Origin: Opitutaceae bacterium | Lineage (GTDB): Bacteria > Verrucomicrobiota > Verrucomicrobiia > Opitutales > Opitutaceae | Length of the DNA stretch: 32,103 nt | Direction of reading: 5' to 3' | Assembly: GCA_005792355.1 (NCBI GenBank) | Contig: SXSC01000386.1 | Span: forward strand, 1-32,103 | In this document: positions 7,750 through 15,101 of the stretch, one piece after another | Layout of the letters: every line of letters starts with the position of its first letter | How positions within the stretch are numbered: position 1 is the first letter of the stretch | Program-made: the position numbers and the translations under genes | Notes under the pieces: model-generated | What the model saw: only the letters and a program-made list of their open reading frames with translations | The model's database searches: none | Told to the model about the DNA's origin: nothing

Positions 7750-10700
7750 ATGAACACCCCGCTGACCTGTTCCCGCGATCTGCTCCGGATATTCGCAACC
7801 GCCGGGATCGTCCTGCAACTGGGCGCGGTGCTCTTCGCGCAATCCGCCACCGGCACCATCGAGGGCCGCGTCACCAACCCCGCCACCGGCAGCATCGTCG
7901 AACGCGCGCGCCTCACCGTTGAAGGGACCACGCACGAAACCTTCACCGACGCCGACGGCTACTACCGCCTGAGCGGCGTCCCGGCCGGCCCGGTGCGGGT
8001 GCGGGCCTTCTTCAGCGGCTTTCCGTCCGCCACCCTCGCGGTCACCGTCACCGCGGGCCAGATCGTGCAGCGCGACTTTCAGCTTTCCCCGCTCACCTCC
8101 CGCCGCGCCGCGCCGGACGCGGCGCCAATCAAGCTGGATGAATTCGTCGTCGCCACTTCCCGCGAAATGAGCGGCGCCGCTCTCGCCATCAACGAGCAGC
8201 GGTTCGCCGCCAACATGAAAAATGTCGTCGCCACCGACGAGTTCGGCGACATCGCGGAAGGCAACGTCGCCGAGTTCCTGAAATTCCTGCCCGGCGTAAA
8301 CATCGACTACGCCGGCGGCAACGCCCGCGACATCTCGCTCAATGGCGTGCCCTCGATCTACGTTCCGGTCACGCTCGATGGGTTCGGTCTCGCCAGCGCC
8401 GTGGGCGGCGGTGGCGGCGGCACCTCCCGCGGCATCGGCCTCGATCAGGTTTCGATCAACAACCTCTCCCGCATCGAGGTCTCTTTTTCGCCGACACCCG
8501 ACTCCCAGGGCAACGCCCTCGCCGGCTCCGTGAACATGGTCCCGCGCAGTTCGTTCGAGCGCACGCGGCCCGCGCTCAACTTCAGCACCTACTTCATGCT
8601 GCGCGACGACCTCAAGTCATGGGGCAAGACGCCCGCACCGCGCCGTCCCACCCGCAAGATTCATCCCGGCTTCGATCTCTCCTACCTCGTGCCGGTGAGC
8701 CAGCGCTTCGGGTTCACTCTCTCCGCCGGTGCCAACCGCCAGTACTCCGGCGAGCCCCAGGTTCAAAACACCTGGCGCGGCGCCCAGGCGGCGACCAACG
8801 GCAACGCGTATCCAAATACCACATTCGACCGGCCGTACCTGACCTCCGTGCTCATCCGCAACAGCGGCAAGGACACGAACCGCAGCTCGTTCGGCGTCAC
8901 CACGGACTACAAGCTCACCGCCCACGACCGCCTCTCGCTCTCCGTGCAGTACTCCACCTTCGACGTGCGCATCAATCACAACGAGCTCACGTTCGAAGTC
9001 GGCCGCGTGAACCCGGGCGACTTCAGCCTGACCCAGACGCGCGGCGCCGCCGGCCAGGGCATTCTGAACCTCGCCACCACCGGGGCCACCCGCAGCAACT
9101 GGACCGTCATGCCGTCAATCGTCTGGCGGCACGACGGCCCGGGGTGGAAGTATGACGCGGGTTTCGGGTATTCGCGGGCGGCCAACCGCAACCGCAACAC
9201 CGAATCCGGGTTCTTCGACACCACGACCTCCCGGCGCACCGGCGTGACGGTGTCATACTCCGACCTCTTCTATCTGCGCCCGAACGTCATCACCGTGACC
9301 GATGCTGCCGGCGCGCCGGTCAACCCCTACGCGTTGAGCAGCTACGTCCTCACGGCCGCCACCGGCAACTCGCGCAGCACCGACGACTACAAGCGCACCC
9401 TTTACGCCAACGTGCGGCGCGATTTTTTTGGGCGCGTGCCGCTCTCGTTGCGCGCGGGCGTCGACTTCCGTCAGTCGGAACGCGACCAGCACTTCAGCGT
9501 GCCGAACTACACCTACGTCGGCCGCGACGGCGCCGCCAGCACCACCCTCACGGCCGCCAGCGACGACCTCGCCCTGCCTTTTCTTGATCCGAGCTTCTCC
9601 GACCGGCAGCCCAACTACGGCTTCCCGAAATTCCAAGGCGTCAGCAGCGAGTTGTTCCACAACCACTACGTCGCCAATCCGGGCTACTTCACGATCAACG
9701 CCAACACCCTTTACCGCAACCAGGTCACCAATTCGAAATTCGCCGCGGAACTCGTTTCCGGTGCCTACCTCCGCGGAGACCTGCAGCTTCTTTCCAATCG
9801 CCTGAAAATTGTCACCGGCCTGCGCGTCGAGCAGACCAACGTCGCCGCCGAGGGCCCGCTCTCCGATCCGACGCGCAACATCCAGCGCGACGCGCAGGGC
9901 CGCCCCATCCTCGGCGCCAACGGCCGGCCCCTCGCGCTTCTGCCCGCGACGGACGCCCTCGGCGTCTCCAAGCTCACGTTCCTCGACCGCGCCGCGCACG
10001 CGGACAAGGAATACCTGCGCTGGTTCCCCAGCCTCAATGCCAGCTACAACCTGCGCGAGGATCTCATCCTGCGCGCCGCCTGGTACACCTCCGTCGGCCG
10101 GCCCGATTACAACCAATATGCCGGCGGCGTCACCCTGCCGGACCCGGAAAATCCGACCCCCAACGACCAGATCACCCTGAGCAATGTCAGCATCAAGCCG
10201 TGGAGCGCGCGCACCGTCAACGTGCGGCTCGAATATTATCTGCAGGGCGTGGGTCAGCTTTCGCTCGCCGCGTTCCGCCGCGAATTCGCTGACTTCTTCG
10301 GCAGCACAACTCTTCCTGCGACCCCCGAGTTCCTCGAGCTCTACAGCCTGGATCCCAATGTCTACGGCCGCTACCCCGTCGCCACCCAATACAACATCGA
10401 CAGCACGGTGCGGATGGAGGGCATCAATTTCAGCTACAAGCAGGCCCTTACGTTCCTGCCGCGCTGGGCGCGCGGGTTGCAGGTGTTCGCCAACGCCGCC
10501 ACGCAGCGACTGATCGGGCCGCAGGGTTCCTCAAACTTCCCGGGCTTCATCCCGCGCACGACGAGTTGGGGCCTGAGCCTCAACCGCGAGCGCTACAGCC
10601 TGCGCGCCAACTGGAATTACCGCAGCTTGCAGCGCCGCGCCGCCATCGCGGCTGGCAACAGCATCGAGCCGGGCACATTCACGTGGTGGTCGAAGCGGCT

Positions 10701-10887
10701 CTACCTCGATCTCAACGCCGAATACACCGTGTGGAAACGCTTCGCGCTCTTCGCCAGCATCCGCAACATCGGCGACGCCCCCGACGACATCAAGGTCTAC
10801 GGCCCGAGCACGCCCGCCGTCGCGCGTTTCCGCGGACGGATCGAATACGGCTCGCTCTGGAGCTTCGGCGTCAAAGGCACGTTCTGA
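7750..10887 (+). CDS. TonB-dependent outer-membrane receptor with carboxypeptidase-like N-terminal domain
   Basis: This is a 1045-residue importer of a large or scarce substrate, powered by TonB-ExbBD (not in this window). It has a signal peptide at about residues 1-30 (cleavage LFA-QS) and a CarboxypepD_reg-like beta-sandwich at about 34-112 (TIEGRVTNPATGSIVERARL; then TDADGYYRLSGVPAG). A TonB-box-like LDEFVV (129-134) is followed by a plug domain at about 140-270, with NVAEFLKFLPGVNI and a glycine-rich GGGGGG run. A long beta-barrel ends in aromatic Phe1045, as expected for Bam-dependent insertion. The plug style (MKNVVATDEFGDIAEGNVAE) is typical of Opitutaceae receptors. Neighbouring sulfatase and sugar-oxidising propeller genes suggest a sulfated or oxidised saccharide as ligand; that is inference. 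The start is preceded by CCCCGCC with no Shine-Dalgarno sequence. Confidence 0.96.
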   Translation: MNTPLTCSRDLLRIFATAGIVLQLGAVLFAQSATGTIEGRVTNPATGSIVERARLTVEGTTHETFTDADGYYRLSGVPAGPVRVRAFFSGFPSATLAVTVTAGQIVQRDFQLSPLTSRRAAPDAAPIKLDEFVVATSREMSGAALAINEQRFAANMKNVVATDEFGDIAEGNVAEFLKFLPGVNIDYAGGNARDISLNGVPSIYVPVTLDGFGLASAVGGGGGGTSRGIGLDQVSINNLSRIEVSFSPTPDSQGNALAGSVNMVPRSSFERTRPALNFSTYFMLRDDLKSWGKTPAPRRPTRKIHPGFDLSYLVPVSQRFGFTLSAGANRQYSGEPQVQNTWRGAQAATNGNAYPNTTFDRPYLTSVLIRNSGKDTNRSSFGVTTDYKLTAHDRLSLSVQYSTFDVRINHNELTFEVGRVNPGDFSLTQTRGAAGQGILNLATTGATRSNWTVMPSIVWRHDGPGWKYDAGFGYSRAANRNRNTESGFFDTTTSRRTGVTVSYSDLFYLRPNVITVTDAAGAPVNPYALSSYVLTAATGNSRSTDDYKRTLYANVRRDFFGRVPLSLRAGVDFRQSERDQHFSVPNYTYVGRDGAASTTLTAASDDLALPFLDPSFSDRQPNYGFPKFQGVSSELFHNHYVANPGYFTINANTLYRNQVTNSKFAAELVSGAYLRGDLQLLSNRLKIVTGLRVEQTNVAAEGPLSDPTRNIQRDAQGRPILGANGRPLALLPATDALGVSKLTFLDRAAHADKEYLRWFPSLNASYNLREDLILRAAWYTSVGRPDYNQYAGGVTLPDPENPTPNDQITLSNVSIKPWSARTVNVRLEYYLQGVGQLSLAAFRREFADFFGSTTLPATPEFLELYSLDPNVYGRYPVATQYNIDSTVRMEGINFSYKQALTFLPRWARGLQVFANAATQRLIGPQGSSNFPGFIPRTTSWGLSLNRERYSLRANWNYRSLQRRAAIAAGNSIEPGTFTWWSKRLYLDLNAEYTVWKRFALFASIRNIGDAPDDIKVYGPSTPAVARFRGRIEYGSLWSFGVKGTF

Positions 10888-11286
10888 TCGATCGCGTCGA
10901 AGACGATCCTAAGAATCTTGGATCGACCGGCAGCGACAGTCTGACGATCAGCCCGGGCCGTGGCCGGTCGGTCTTGGTTGCCGTCGCAAAAAACATCAGC
11001 CGCCCACCATCCCAAATCGATCCGAATCGCGCCGGCTGACCACCACGCCGCCACGGGCAACACCGGATCCCCGTCGGAGTAATTCCGCGCGCGGAGGAGG
11101 TAAACGCCGGCGCCAACCCGGGGGTCACCACGCTCAATCAGGCGGGCAGCACCAGGCGACAGATTCGATCGACGGGAAGGCGGAAGCGCCGCTCTTTTTT
11201 TCCATCGGCGATCGTTTGAGTTGTCTCGCGTCGGTTTCGAACCTAACTCCCGGTCGCTCCGCCTTCCAACCCTTGTTGCCCCGCCT
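10888..11286. other. 399-bp intergenic region after the receptor gene
   Basis: The region holds a weak hairpin just after the receptor stop (10904-10925) and otherwise no feature I can support. The minus strand stays open over a long stretch here and includes a short YLLRARNYS string, but the frame runs antisense through both flanking genes. The promoter of the propeller gene probably lies here; no clear -10/-35 is visible. Confidence 0.4.
10904..10925 (+). terminator. Possible terminator hairpin after the TonB receptor
   Basis: CGATCC (10904-10909) pairs with GGATCG (10920-10925). The stem continues inward as AAG/CTT past one bulged T around an AAT loop. It begins 17 nt after the receptor stop. 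There is no downstream T-run, so any termination would be weak or factor-dependent. Confidence 0.3.
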
Positions 11287-12477
11287 ATGAAGCCCCGCTG
11301 TTTTTTCTCCACGTTCGCCGCCGGTGTAATCGCGTTTTCGCTGACCGGCCCGCCCCTCGCCCGGGCCGCCACCCTCCCGACGGGAGTGTGGGTGCGCGAG
11401 GGCTACGAGCTGTCGATCGCCGTGGACGGGATCAAGATACCGCGTTTCCTCGCGCTCGGCCCGGACCACACGCTCTTTGTCAGTGTGCCGAAGGAAGGGA
11501 AGATCGTCGCCTGCCGGGACCGGGACGGTGACGGCAGCTACGAAACGCAGACGCCCTTTGTCTCTGGAAAACTGCCCGCCACCATCCTGCAAGGCATGCA
11601 GTGGCACGACGGCTGGCTCTGGTTCGCCCAACTTAATTCCGTGTCCAAGGCCCGCGACCTCGACGGCGACGGCAAGGCGGATGAGGAGGTGCAGATCCTG
11701 GGTCCCGACCAGCTACCGACCGGAGCGCGGGGCGGGCACATGTGGCGCGCGCTGCTGATCCACCGGGACCGAATCTACACCCACGTAGGCGACCAGACGA
11801 ACGCCACCGACGAACCAATCGACGCCTCCGAGCGCCGGAAGATCTGGAGCTTCGCGCTGGATGGTTCGGGCAAGAAGCTGTTCGCCTCGGGCATCCGCAA
11901 CACCGAGAAACTGGCCGTGCGGCCGGGCAGCGACGAAATCTGGGGCGTCGATCACGACGTCGACACGATGGCCGCGAAGCTGGAGGTCGACAAGCAACTC
12001 GGCCAGCCGATCACCGACCACAATCCTTCGGCGGAACTCAATCACTATGTCGAGGGCGGTTTCTACGGGCACCCGTGGATCGTGGGGAAGAACCAGCCGA
12101 ATCTGAATTTCCTCAGCGAGCCAAAATTAATCGAATACGCCCGCATGGCCACCGTGCCGGAATGGCTGATGCCGGCCCATTGTTCGGCCAATGCGCTGAC
12201 CTTCTACCGCGGCGACAAGATCCCGCACGCGCACGGCGACATCTTCGTGGCCCAGAAAGGAGGGTGGAACGCCACCGCCAAGGTGGGCTATTGCCTGTCC
12301 CGGATTCTATTTGAGAACGGGCACCCGTACGGCGAGTTGAAGATGGTTAACTTCCTCAAGGGCGGAACCGAGATTCTGGGCCGTCCCGCCGATTGCACGC
12401 AGGCTCCGGATGGTTCCATCCTGTTCAGCGACGATTTCGGCCACAAGGTGTATCGACTGAAATACGTCGGGAAATAA
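11287..12477 (+). CDS. Secreted glucose/sorbosone dehydrogenase-like beta-propeller protein
   Basis: This is a 396-residue secreted protein. The ATG at 11287 starts a Sec signal (MKPRCFFSTFAAGVIAFSLT onward, cleavage after ARA near residue 28). The rest reads as a six-bladed propeller of the PQQ-linked sugar dehydrogenase (GSDH) type: GYELSIAVDGIKIPRFLALG, then VGDQTNATDEP, ASGIRNTEKLAVRPGSDEIW, HYVEGGFYGHPW, and a terminal PDGSILFSDDFGHKVYRL. Two Asp-rich loops (RDRDGDG and RDLDGDG) look like calcium-binding DxDxDG sites. Members oxidise aldoses or related sugars, though many PVC homologues are uncharacterised. A TTG-initiated extension back to 11221 is possible but would destroy the signal peptide. 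The start is preceded by CCCCGCCT. It is the last plus-strand gene before a convergent pair. Confidence 0.85.
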   Translation: MKPRCFFSTFAAGVIAFSLTGPPLARAATLPTGVWVREGYELSIAVDGIKIPRFLALGPDHTLFVSVPKEGKIVACRDRDGDGSYETQTPFVSGKLPATILQGMQWHDGWLWFAQLNSVSKARDLDGDGKADEEVQILGPDQLPTGARGGHMWRALLIHRDRIYTHVGDQTNATDEPIDASERRKIWSFALDGSGKKLFASGIRNTEKLAVRPGSDEIWGVDHDVDTMAAKLEVDKQLGQPITDHNPSAELNHYVEGGFYGHPWIVGKNQPNLNFLSEPKLIEYARMATVPEWLMPAHCSANALTFYRGDKIPHAHGDIFVAQKGGWNATAKVGYCLSRILFENGHPYGELKMVNFLKGGTEILGRPADCTQAPDGSILFSDDFGHKVYRLKYVGK

Positions 12478-12488
12478 CGCCCGGTTCG

Positions 12489-12506
12489 CGCCGCCCCGGG
12501 GCGGCG
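12489..12506. terminator. GC palindrome between convergent genes
   Basis: CGCCGCCCC and GGGGCGGCG form an 18-bp perfect palindrome starting 12 nt after the propeller stop, followed on the plus strand by AAAACC. It lies between genes converging from both sides, where a terminator is expected. It has no T-run, so the call rests on position and symmetry. Confidence 0.4.
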
Positions 12507-12596
12507 AAAACCGTCAGGAAAGACCGGAGCCCGGCAACAAACGCGGGCCGCAATCCACCGTTCGTAATTCGCGCCCGAATTATCCGCCCGGTCAAC

Positions 12597-13193
12597 TCAC
12601 AGCGTCGCCAGCAAGATCACGATGCTGACCATGCCACCGCCCAGCGCGACGAATCCCCACCGGCGCGTGGCCGCCAGCTTCCACCATAGATAGATTCCCG
12701 TGCCAATCCAGACCAGCGAGGTGACGCAGTACACGTCCACCATGAAAGCCCAGACGTTGTTGAGCACGCCCGGCTGCCCGTAGCCGGTGCGCTCATGCAG
12801 GCGGACGAACACTTCGACCCACGAAGATCGCCTCGCTTCGGCCCGCAGTTTCTTCCGTTCGTGATCGTACGTCAGACGCTTCGGTTGCCAGAAATTCTGC
12901 ACGATGATGTTCAGCCGCTGGCCCTGGCGCTGCACGCCGAACGCCCCGCTCCAGCCCTGCTCCCGCAGAACCCGCTGGGCCGTCTCACGCAGGCCTTCGT
13001 TGCCGGTTGGCACATCGAGGGCGTAATCCTTTTCCCAAAGCGGCAGCCACTGCCGGTCCAACACCCGAAACTGCCGGAAGTAATGACCATGGTTGAACAG
13101 GACGGTGGACAGCGCGTACACCAGCAGCCACGGAATCAGCAGCATGCCCAGGTAGAGATGCGTCCGGCGAAAGAGGAGGTTCCAGTTTTTCAT
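12597..13193 (-). CDS. PepSY-associated transmembrane protein, downstream copy
   Basis: This 198-residue inner-membrane protein starts with RRTHLYLGMLLIPWLLVYAL, the conserved His-containing first helix (about 13-34) of PepSY-associated TM proteins. A soluble loop of about 110 residues is predicted to be periplasmic (AQRVLREQGWSGAFGVQRQG is PepSY-like). Helices follow at about 150-171 (ending GTGIYLWW) and 179-197 (ending LATL). It lacks the fourth helix of full PiuB-like proteins. Relatives accompany siderophore or metal receptors and may reduce or release iron, but the role here is unproven. It starts 3 bp after the upstream paralogue's stop, so the two are surely co-translated and may form a heterodimer. 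Confidence 0.85.
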   Translation of the reverse strand: MKNWNLLFRRTHLYLGMLLIPWLLVYALSTVLFNHGHYFRQFRVLDRQWLPLWEKDYALDVPTGNEGLRETAQRVLREQGWSGAFGVQRQGQRLNIIVQNFWQPKRLTYDHERKKLRAEARRSSWVEVFVRLHERTGYGQPGVLNNVWAFMVDVYCVTSLVWIGTGIYLWWKLAATRRWGFVALGGGMVSIVILLATL

Positions 13194-13196
13194 GGG

Positions 13197-13802
13197 CTAG
13201 AGGGTCGCCAGCATGATCCCGAACAGGCCGAAACCCGTGAGTGCAAAGGCGGCGCCCCAGCCTCGCGCCGGTTTGATCTCCCACCACATCCAGATGCCCG
13301 ACCCCACCCAGAACAGCATCCCCACGATTACCAAGTCCACAAGCACGGCCCAGATCCACGCCGCCAGAAACGGCTGCTCGAAGCCACTCCGGAAGTGCGC
13401 ACGGTTCAGAAACACCGGCGCGACAAATTGCTGCTTCTCGATCAACAGGCGGTTTTCCTGGCGCAAGTAGGTGATGCGATGCGCGGCGAAAGCGCCGTTG
13501 CGGTTGATGACCAGCTTCGGCTGGTCCGCCTTCCCCTGGACGTTGAATGTCCCAGCCAGGTCGAGGTGTTCGAGGATTTGGGCGCCGATCATGCGCGCGT
13601 CCGCGTCGGCGGAAAACGCGGCGGAGTAGTCGCGCTCCCCGATTTTTTCAAACTGGGTGAACTTCGCGCCGTAAAAGCCGCGCACGGCCGGCCCATGATT
13701 CAGCACCAGTCCGCTCAGCGCGTAGACAATCATCCACGGCGTCAGAAACAGCGCCAGATACATGTGCGTGCGACGGATCAGCTTGGAGGAGGTGGAGTTC
13801 AT
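13197..13802 (-). CDS. PepSY-associated transmembrane protein, upstream copy
   Basis: This 201-residue paralogue of the following gene shares the RRTHMYLALFLTPWMIVYAL first helix, the central PepSY-like segment (QILEHLDLAGTFNVQGKADQ) and the last two helices (VGSGIWMWW and a terminal LATL). The pair looks like a tandem duplication that has diverged. The ATG at 13800-13802 is the only start that places the helix near the N-terminus; an open extension upstream has no protein character. The outer-membrane receptor gene lies about 3 kb away on the other strand, so a partnership in metal uptake is possible but not shown. Confidence 0.85.
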   Translation of the reverse strand: MNSTSSKLIRRTHMYLALFLTPWMIVYALSGLVLNHGPAVRGFYGAKFTQFEKIGERDYSAAFSADADARMIGAQILEHLDLAGTFNVQGKADQPKLVINRNGAFAAHRITYLRQENRLLIEKQQFVAPVFLNRAHFRSGFEQPFLAAWIWAVLVDLVIVGMLFWVGSGIWMWWEIKPARGWGAAFALTGFGLFGIMLATL

Positions 13803-14119
13803 GACAGATGCTTGCAGGCGGCACTCACTCCGCGTGTCGCTGGATCGGCGAACTGCCGCGGTTGCCTGTTTCGTTATCCGGACCGACCCCCCATGTAAAG
13901 GCCTCGTCGCGACGGCCTGCGTCGAATAACGTGAACCGTCCGCCTTTCGCACTTCCGTATGCGGCGGCGGCGACCAGTCCCCTGGTCCGGCGCCGGGATG
14001 ACGGAATTTCTCCGGGACACGATCGCGAACCTCAACGGCATTTATTACGTTTTGTCGCTGAATCCCGACTTGTTGCGTTCGCCGAAGCTGCGGCTCATTA
14101 CGGACCACCTTCCGCCACG
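13803..14119. other. 317-bp divergent intergenic region
   Basis: This lies between the PepSY pair (minus) and the ceramidase pseudogene (plus). The first 190 bp show no feature I can support, and no clear promoter. The right-hand part carries a 41-codon plus-strand frame ending exactly on the pseudogene start, annotated separately. Confidence 0.4.
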
Positions 14120-14123
14120 ATGA
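13998..14123 (+). CDS. Possible 41-residue small protein coupled to the ceramidase remnant
   Basis: The ATG at 13998 opens a 41-codon frame beginning MTEFLRDTIANLNGIYYVLS and ending DHLPPR. Its TGA overlaps the ATG of the next gene as ATGA, the same coupling seen elsewhere in this window. The text is protein-like (hydrophobic NGIYYVLSLNPDLLRSPKL), but I recognise no family and see no ribosome-binding site. It may be a true leader peptide, the tail of a decayed gene, or chance. Confidence 0.3.
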   Translation: MTEFLRDTIANLNGIYYVLSLNPDLLRSPKLRLITDHLPPR

Positions 14124-14567
14124 AACGACTCCTCCCCGCTGCCTCGCTGTTCCTCGCCCTGCTCGTTCCCCTTCCCGCCGCCGACACCCCATGGCGAATC
14201 GGCCTGGCCGCCGTGAAGATCACCCCGGAGGAACCCGTGCTGATGTACGGTTACGGTGGACGCAACGATCCGCACCAGGGCGTGGCCAGCGATCTTTTCG
14301 CCAAGGCCCTCGCCCTCGAGGATTCGACCGGTCAACGACTACGTGCATCTCCTCGAAAACGCCCTCGGACCGACGCGGCTCTGGGTCGCGGGGTATTGCC
14401 ACGACGTCTTCGGCTACGTGCCCAGCGCGCGCATCCTGCAGGAGGGCGGATACGAAACCCGCGGCCTCGACCGCGGCGACACCGTGGGCCAGTTCACCTC
14501 CGAAGCACAGGACCTCATCGTCGCCGCCCTCACCTCGCTGGCGCGCGAAACCAGCCGGCTGAAATAG
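14120..14567 (+). pseudogene. Neutral/alkaline ceramidase-family pseudogene with large internal deletion
   Basis: The N-terminus is intact: a signal peptide (MKRLLPAASLFLALLVPLPA) and a domain start RIGLAAVKITPEEPVLMYGY through FAKALALEDSTGQR, about 72 residues. At about 14330 the family text jumps, in another frame, to a typical ceramidase C-terminus: VNDYVHLLENALGPTRLWVA, GYCHDVFGYVPSARILQEGG and a final 28 residues ending at TAG 14565-14567. Family members are about 440-480 residues, so roughly 300 residues with the metal-binding His residues are missing and the halves are out of frame. The product cannot be active. The read-through of the N-terminal frame is junk. A full-length relative of the superfamily lies at 25655-27187, but is diverged and not the source. 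An assembly collapse is the alternative explanation. Confidence 0.85.
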
Positions 14568-14570
14568 GGC

Positions 14571-14625
14571 GGAAAAGATCTTGTTGGTCGGAAGATTTTT
14601 CGGAGGGCTGCGCTTCGTCGCAGCC
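14571..14625 (+). repeat. Dispersed repeat: 30-bp conserved box plus hairpin (copy 1)
   Basis: The box at 14571-14601 (GGAAAAGATCTTGTTGGTCG then GAAGATTTTTC) matches 31777-31805 with two substitutions and a 2-bp indel. It begins 3 bp after the pseudogene stop. A hairpin follows immediately: GGCTGCG (14606-14612), a CTTCGT loop, CGCAGCC (14619-14625), then GTTTCTT, which resembles an intrinsic terminator. Both copies follow a decayed gene's stop codon. No coding capacity. Confidence 0.65.
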
Positions 14626-14766
14626 GTTTCTTCATGCGCGGCGCCGACGCAGGCTGCACGTTGTACGGATCTCGTTGCCCGCGCCTGCCAGCCATCGGTG
14701 AACGGATCGAAATGTTGTACCGGGCCACCACGCGCTGGCGTCGCCGACCAAGCGGCGCCCTCCGAA
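14599..14766. repeat. 168-bp element bounded by inverted TTCGGAGGGC ends
   Basis: The left end TTCGGAGGGCTGCGCTT (14599-14615) and the reverse complement of the right end, TTCGGAGGGCGCCGCTT (14750-14766), agree at 15 of 17 positions. The same two end variants, TTCGGAGGGCGCCG and TTCGGAGGGCTGCG, bound the hairpin element at 16145-16273. The shared ends suggest a family of small non-coding palindromic elements. The interior contains further short inverted repeats and no gene. No target-site duplication is evident. Confidence 0.5.
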
Positions 14767-14792
14767 TGACCTCTTTTGACGCCCTCGTAGTA

Positions 14793-14918
14793 ATTCAGTG
14801 GATCGACGTTCCACCTCTGAAAACGAAACCACCAAATGGTGGAACCCGATGTCCGCATCTGGTTTGGAGCCCTACGCTCTCCAATCAGCCCGTTGGGGAC
14901 AACGGGCTCCACCTCGGA
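14793..14918 (+). repeat. 126-bp dispersed palindromic repeat, copy A
   Basis: This segment aligns without gaps to the reverse complement of 27202-27327 over 126 bp. It starts ATTCAGT and ends ACCTCGGA. Shared blocks include GGTGGAACCCGATGTCC and GGGGACAACGGGCTCC. It contains two hairpins: an AACCCGATG/CATCTGGTT-type stem at about 14842-14864, and AGCCCGTT/AACGGGCT around GGGGAC at 14887-14908. Conservation is highest in the stems and weak in the first 30 bp, as expected for a structured non-coding element such as a REP-like unit. Confidence 0.75.
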
Positions 14919-15012
14919 CAGAATCGTTACGACTTGGCCCGGACACTTCCCAACGCGGCTTACCGCAACCGTAATCCAAGACTCCACCTCTCGACCGCCT
15001 GGCGACGGAGGG

Positions 15013-15049
15013 TGCGAGCACGAGGAACGATTACGAAAGCGAACACGAC
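15013..15049 (+). repeat. Degenerate NNNCGA hexamer run
   Basis: CGA recurs six times at spacings of 6, 7, 6, 6 and 6 nt (TGCGAGCACGAGGAACGATT, then ACGAAAGCGAACACGA). This looks like a short decayed hexanucleotide satellite in non-coding DNA. Confidence 0.4.
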
Positions 15050-15101
15050 GGAATCGTCGCAAGCCCCTCGGTTGCGGTTTCCCCGTCAGGAAAAGTCCGG
15101 G

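Larger units (their letters stand above)
14568..15101. other. 534-bp repeat-rich intergenic region
   Basis: From the ceramidase pseudogene stop to the ThuA gene stop there is no supportable coding sequence. The region is a patchwork of repeats: the box-plus-hairpin (14571-14625), the element with inverted TTCGGAGGGC ends (14599-14766), copy A of the 126-bp repeat (14793-14918) and a degenerate NNNCGA hexamer run (15013-15049). Long open frames cross it on both strands but only reflect high GC. Confidence 0.7.

Noticed and set aside
10797..11372. Long minus-strand frame with a YLLRARNYS string reminiscent of an RHS core
   Set aside because: It runs antisense through the end of the TonB receptor gene and the signal peptide of the propeller gene, lacks any other RHS feature, and is explained by high GC.
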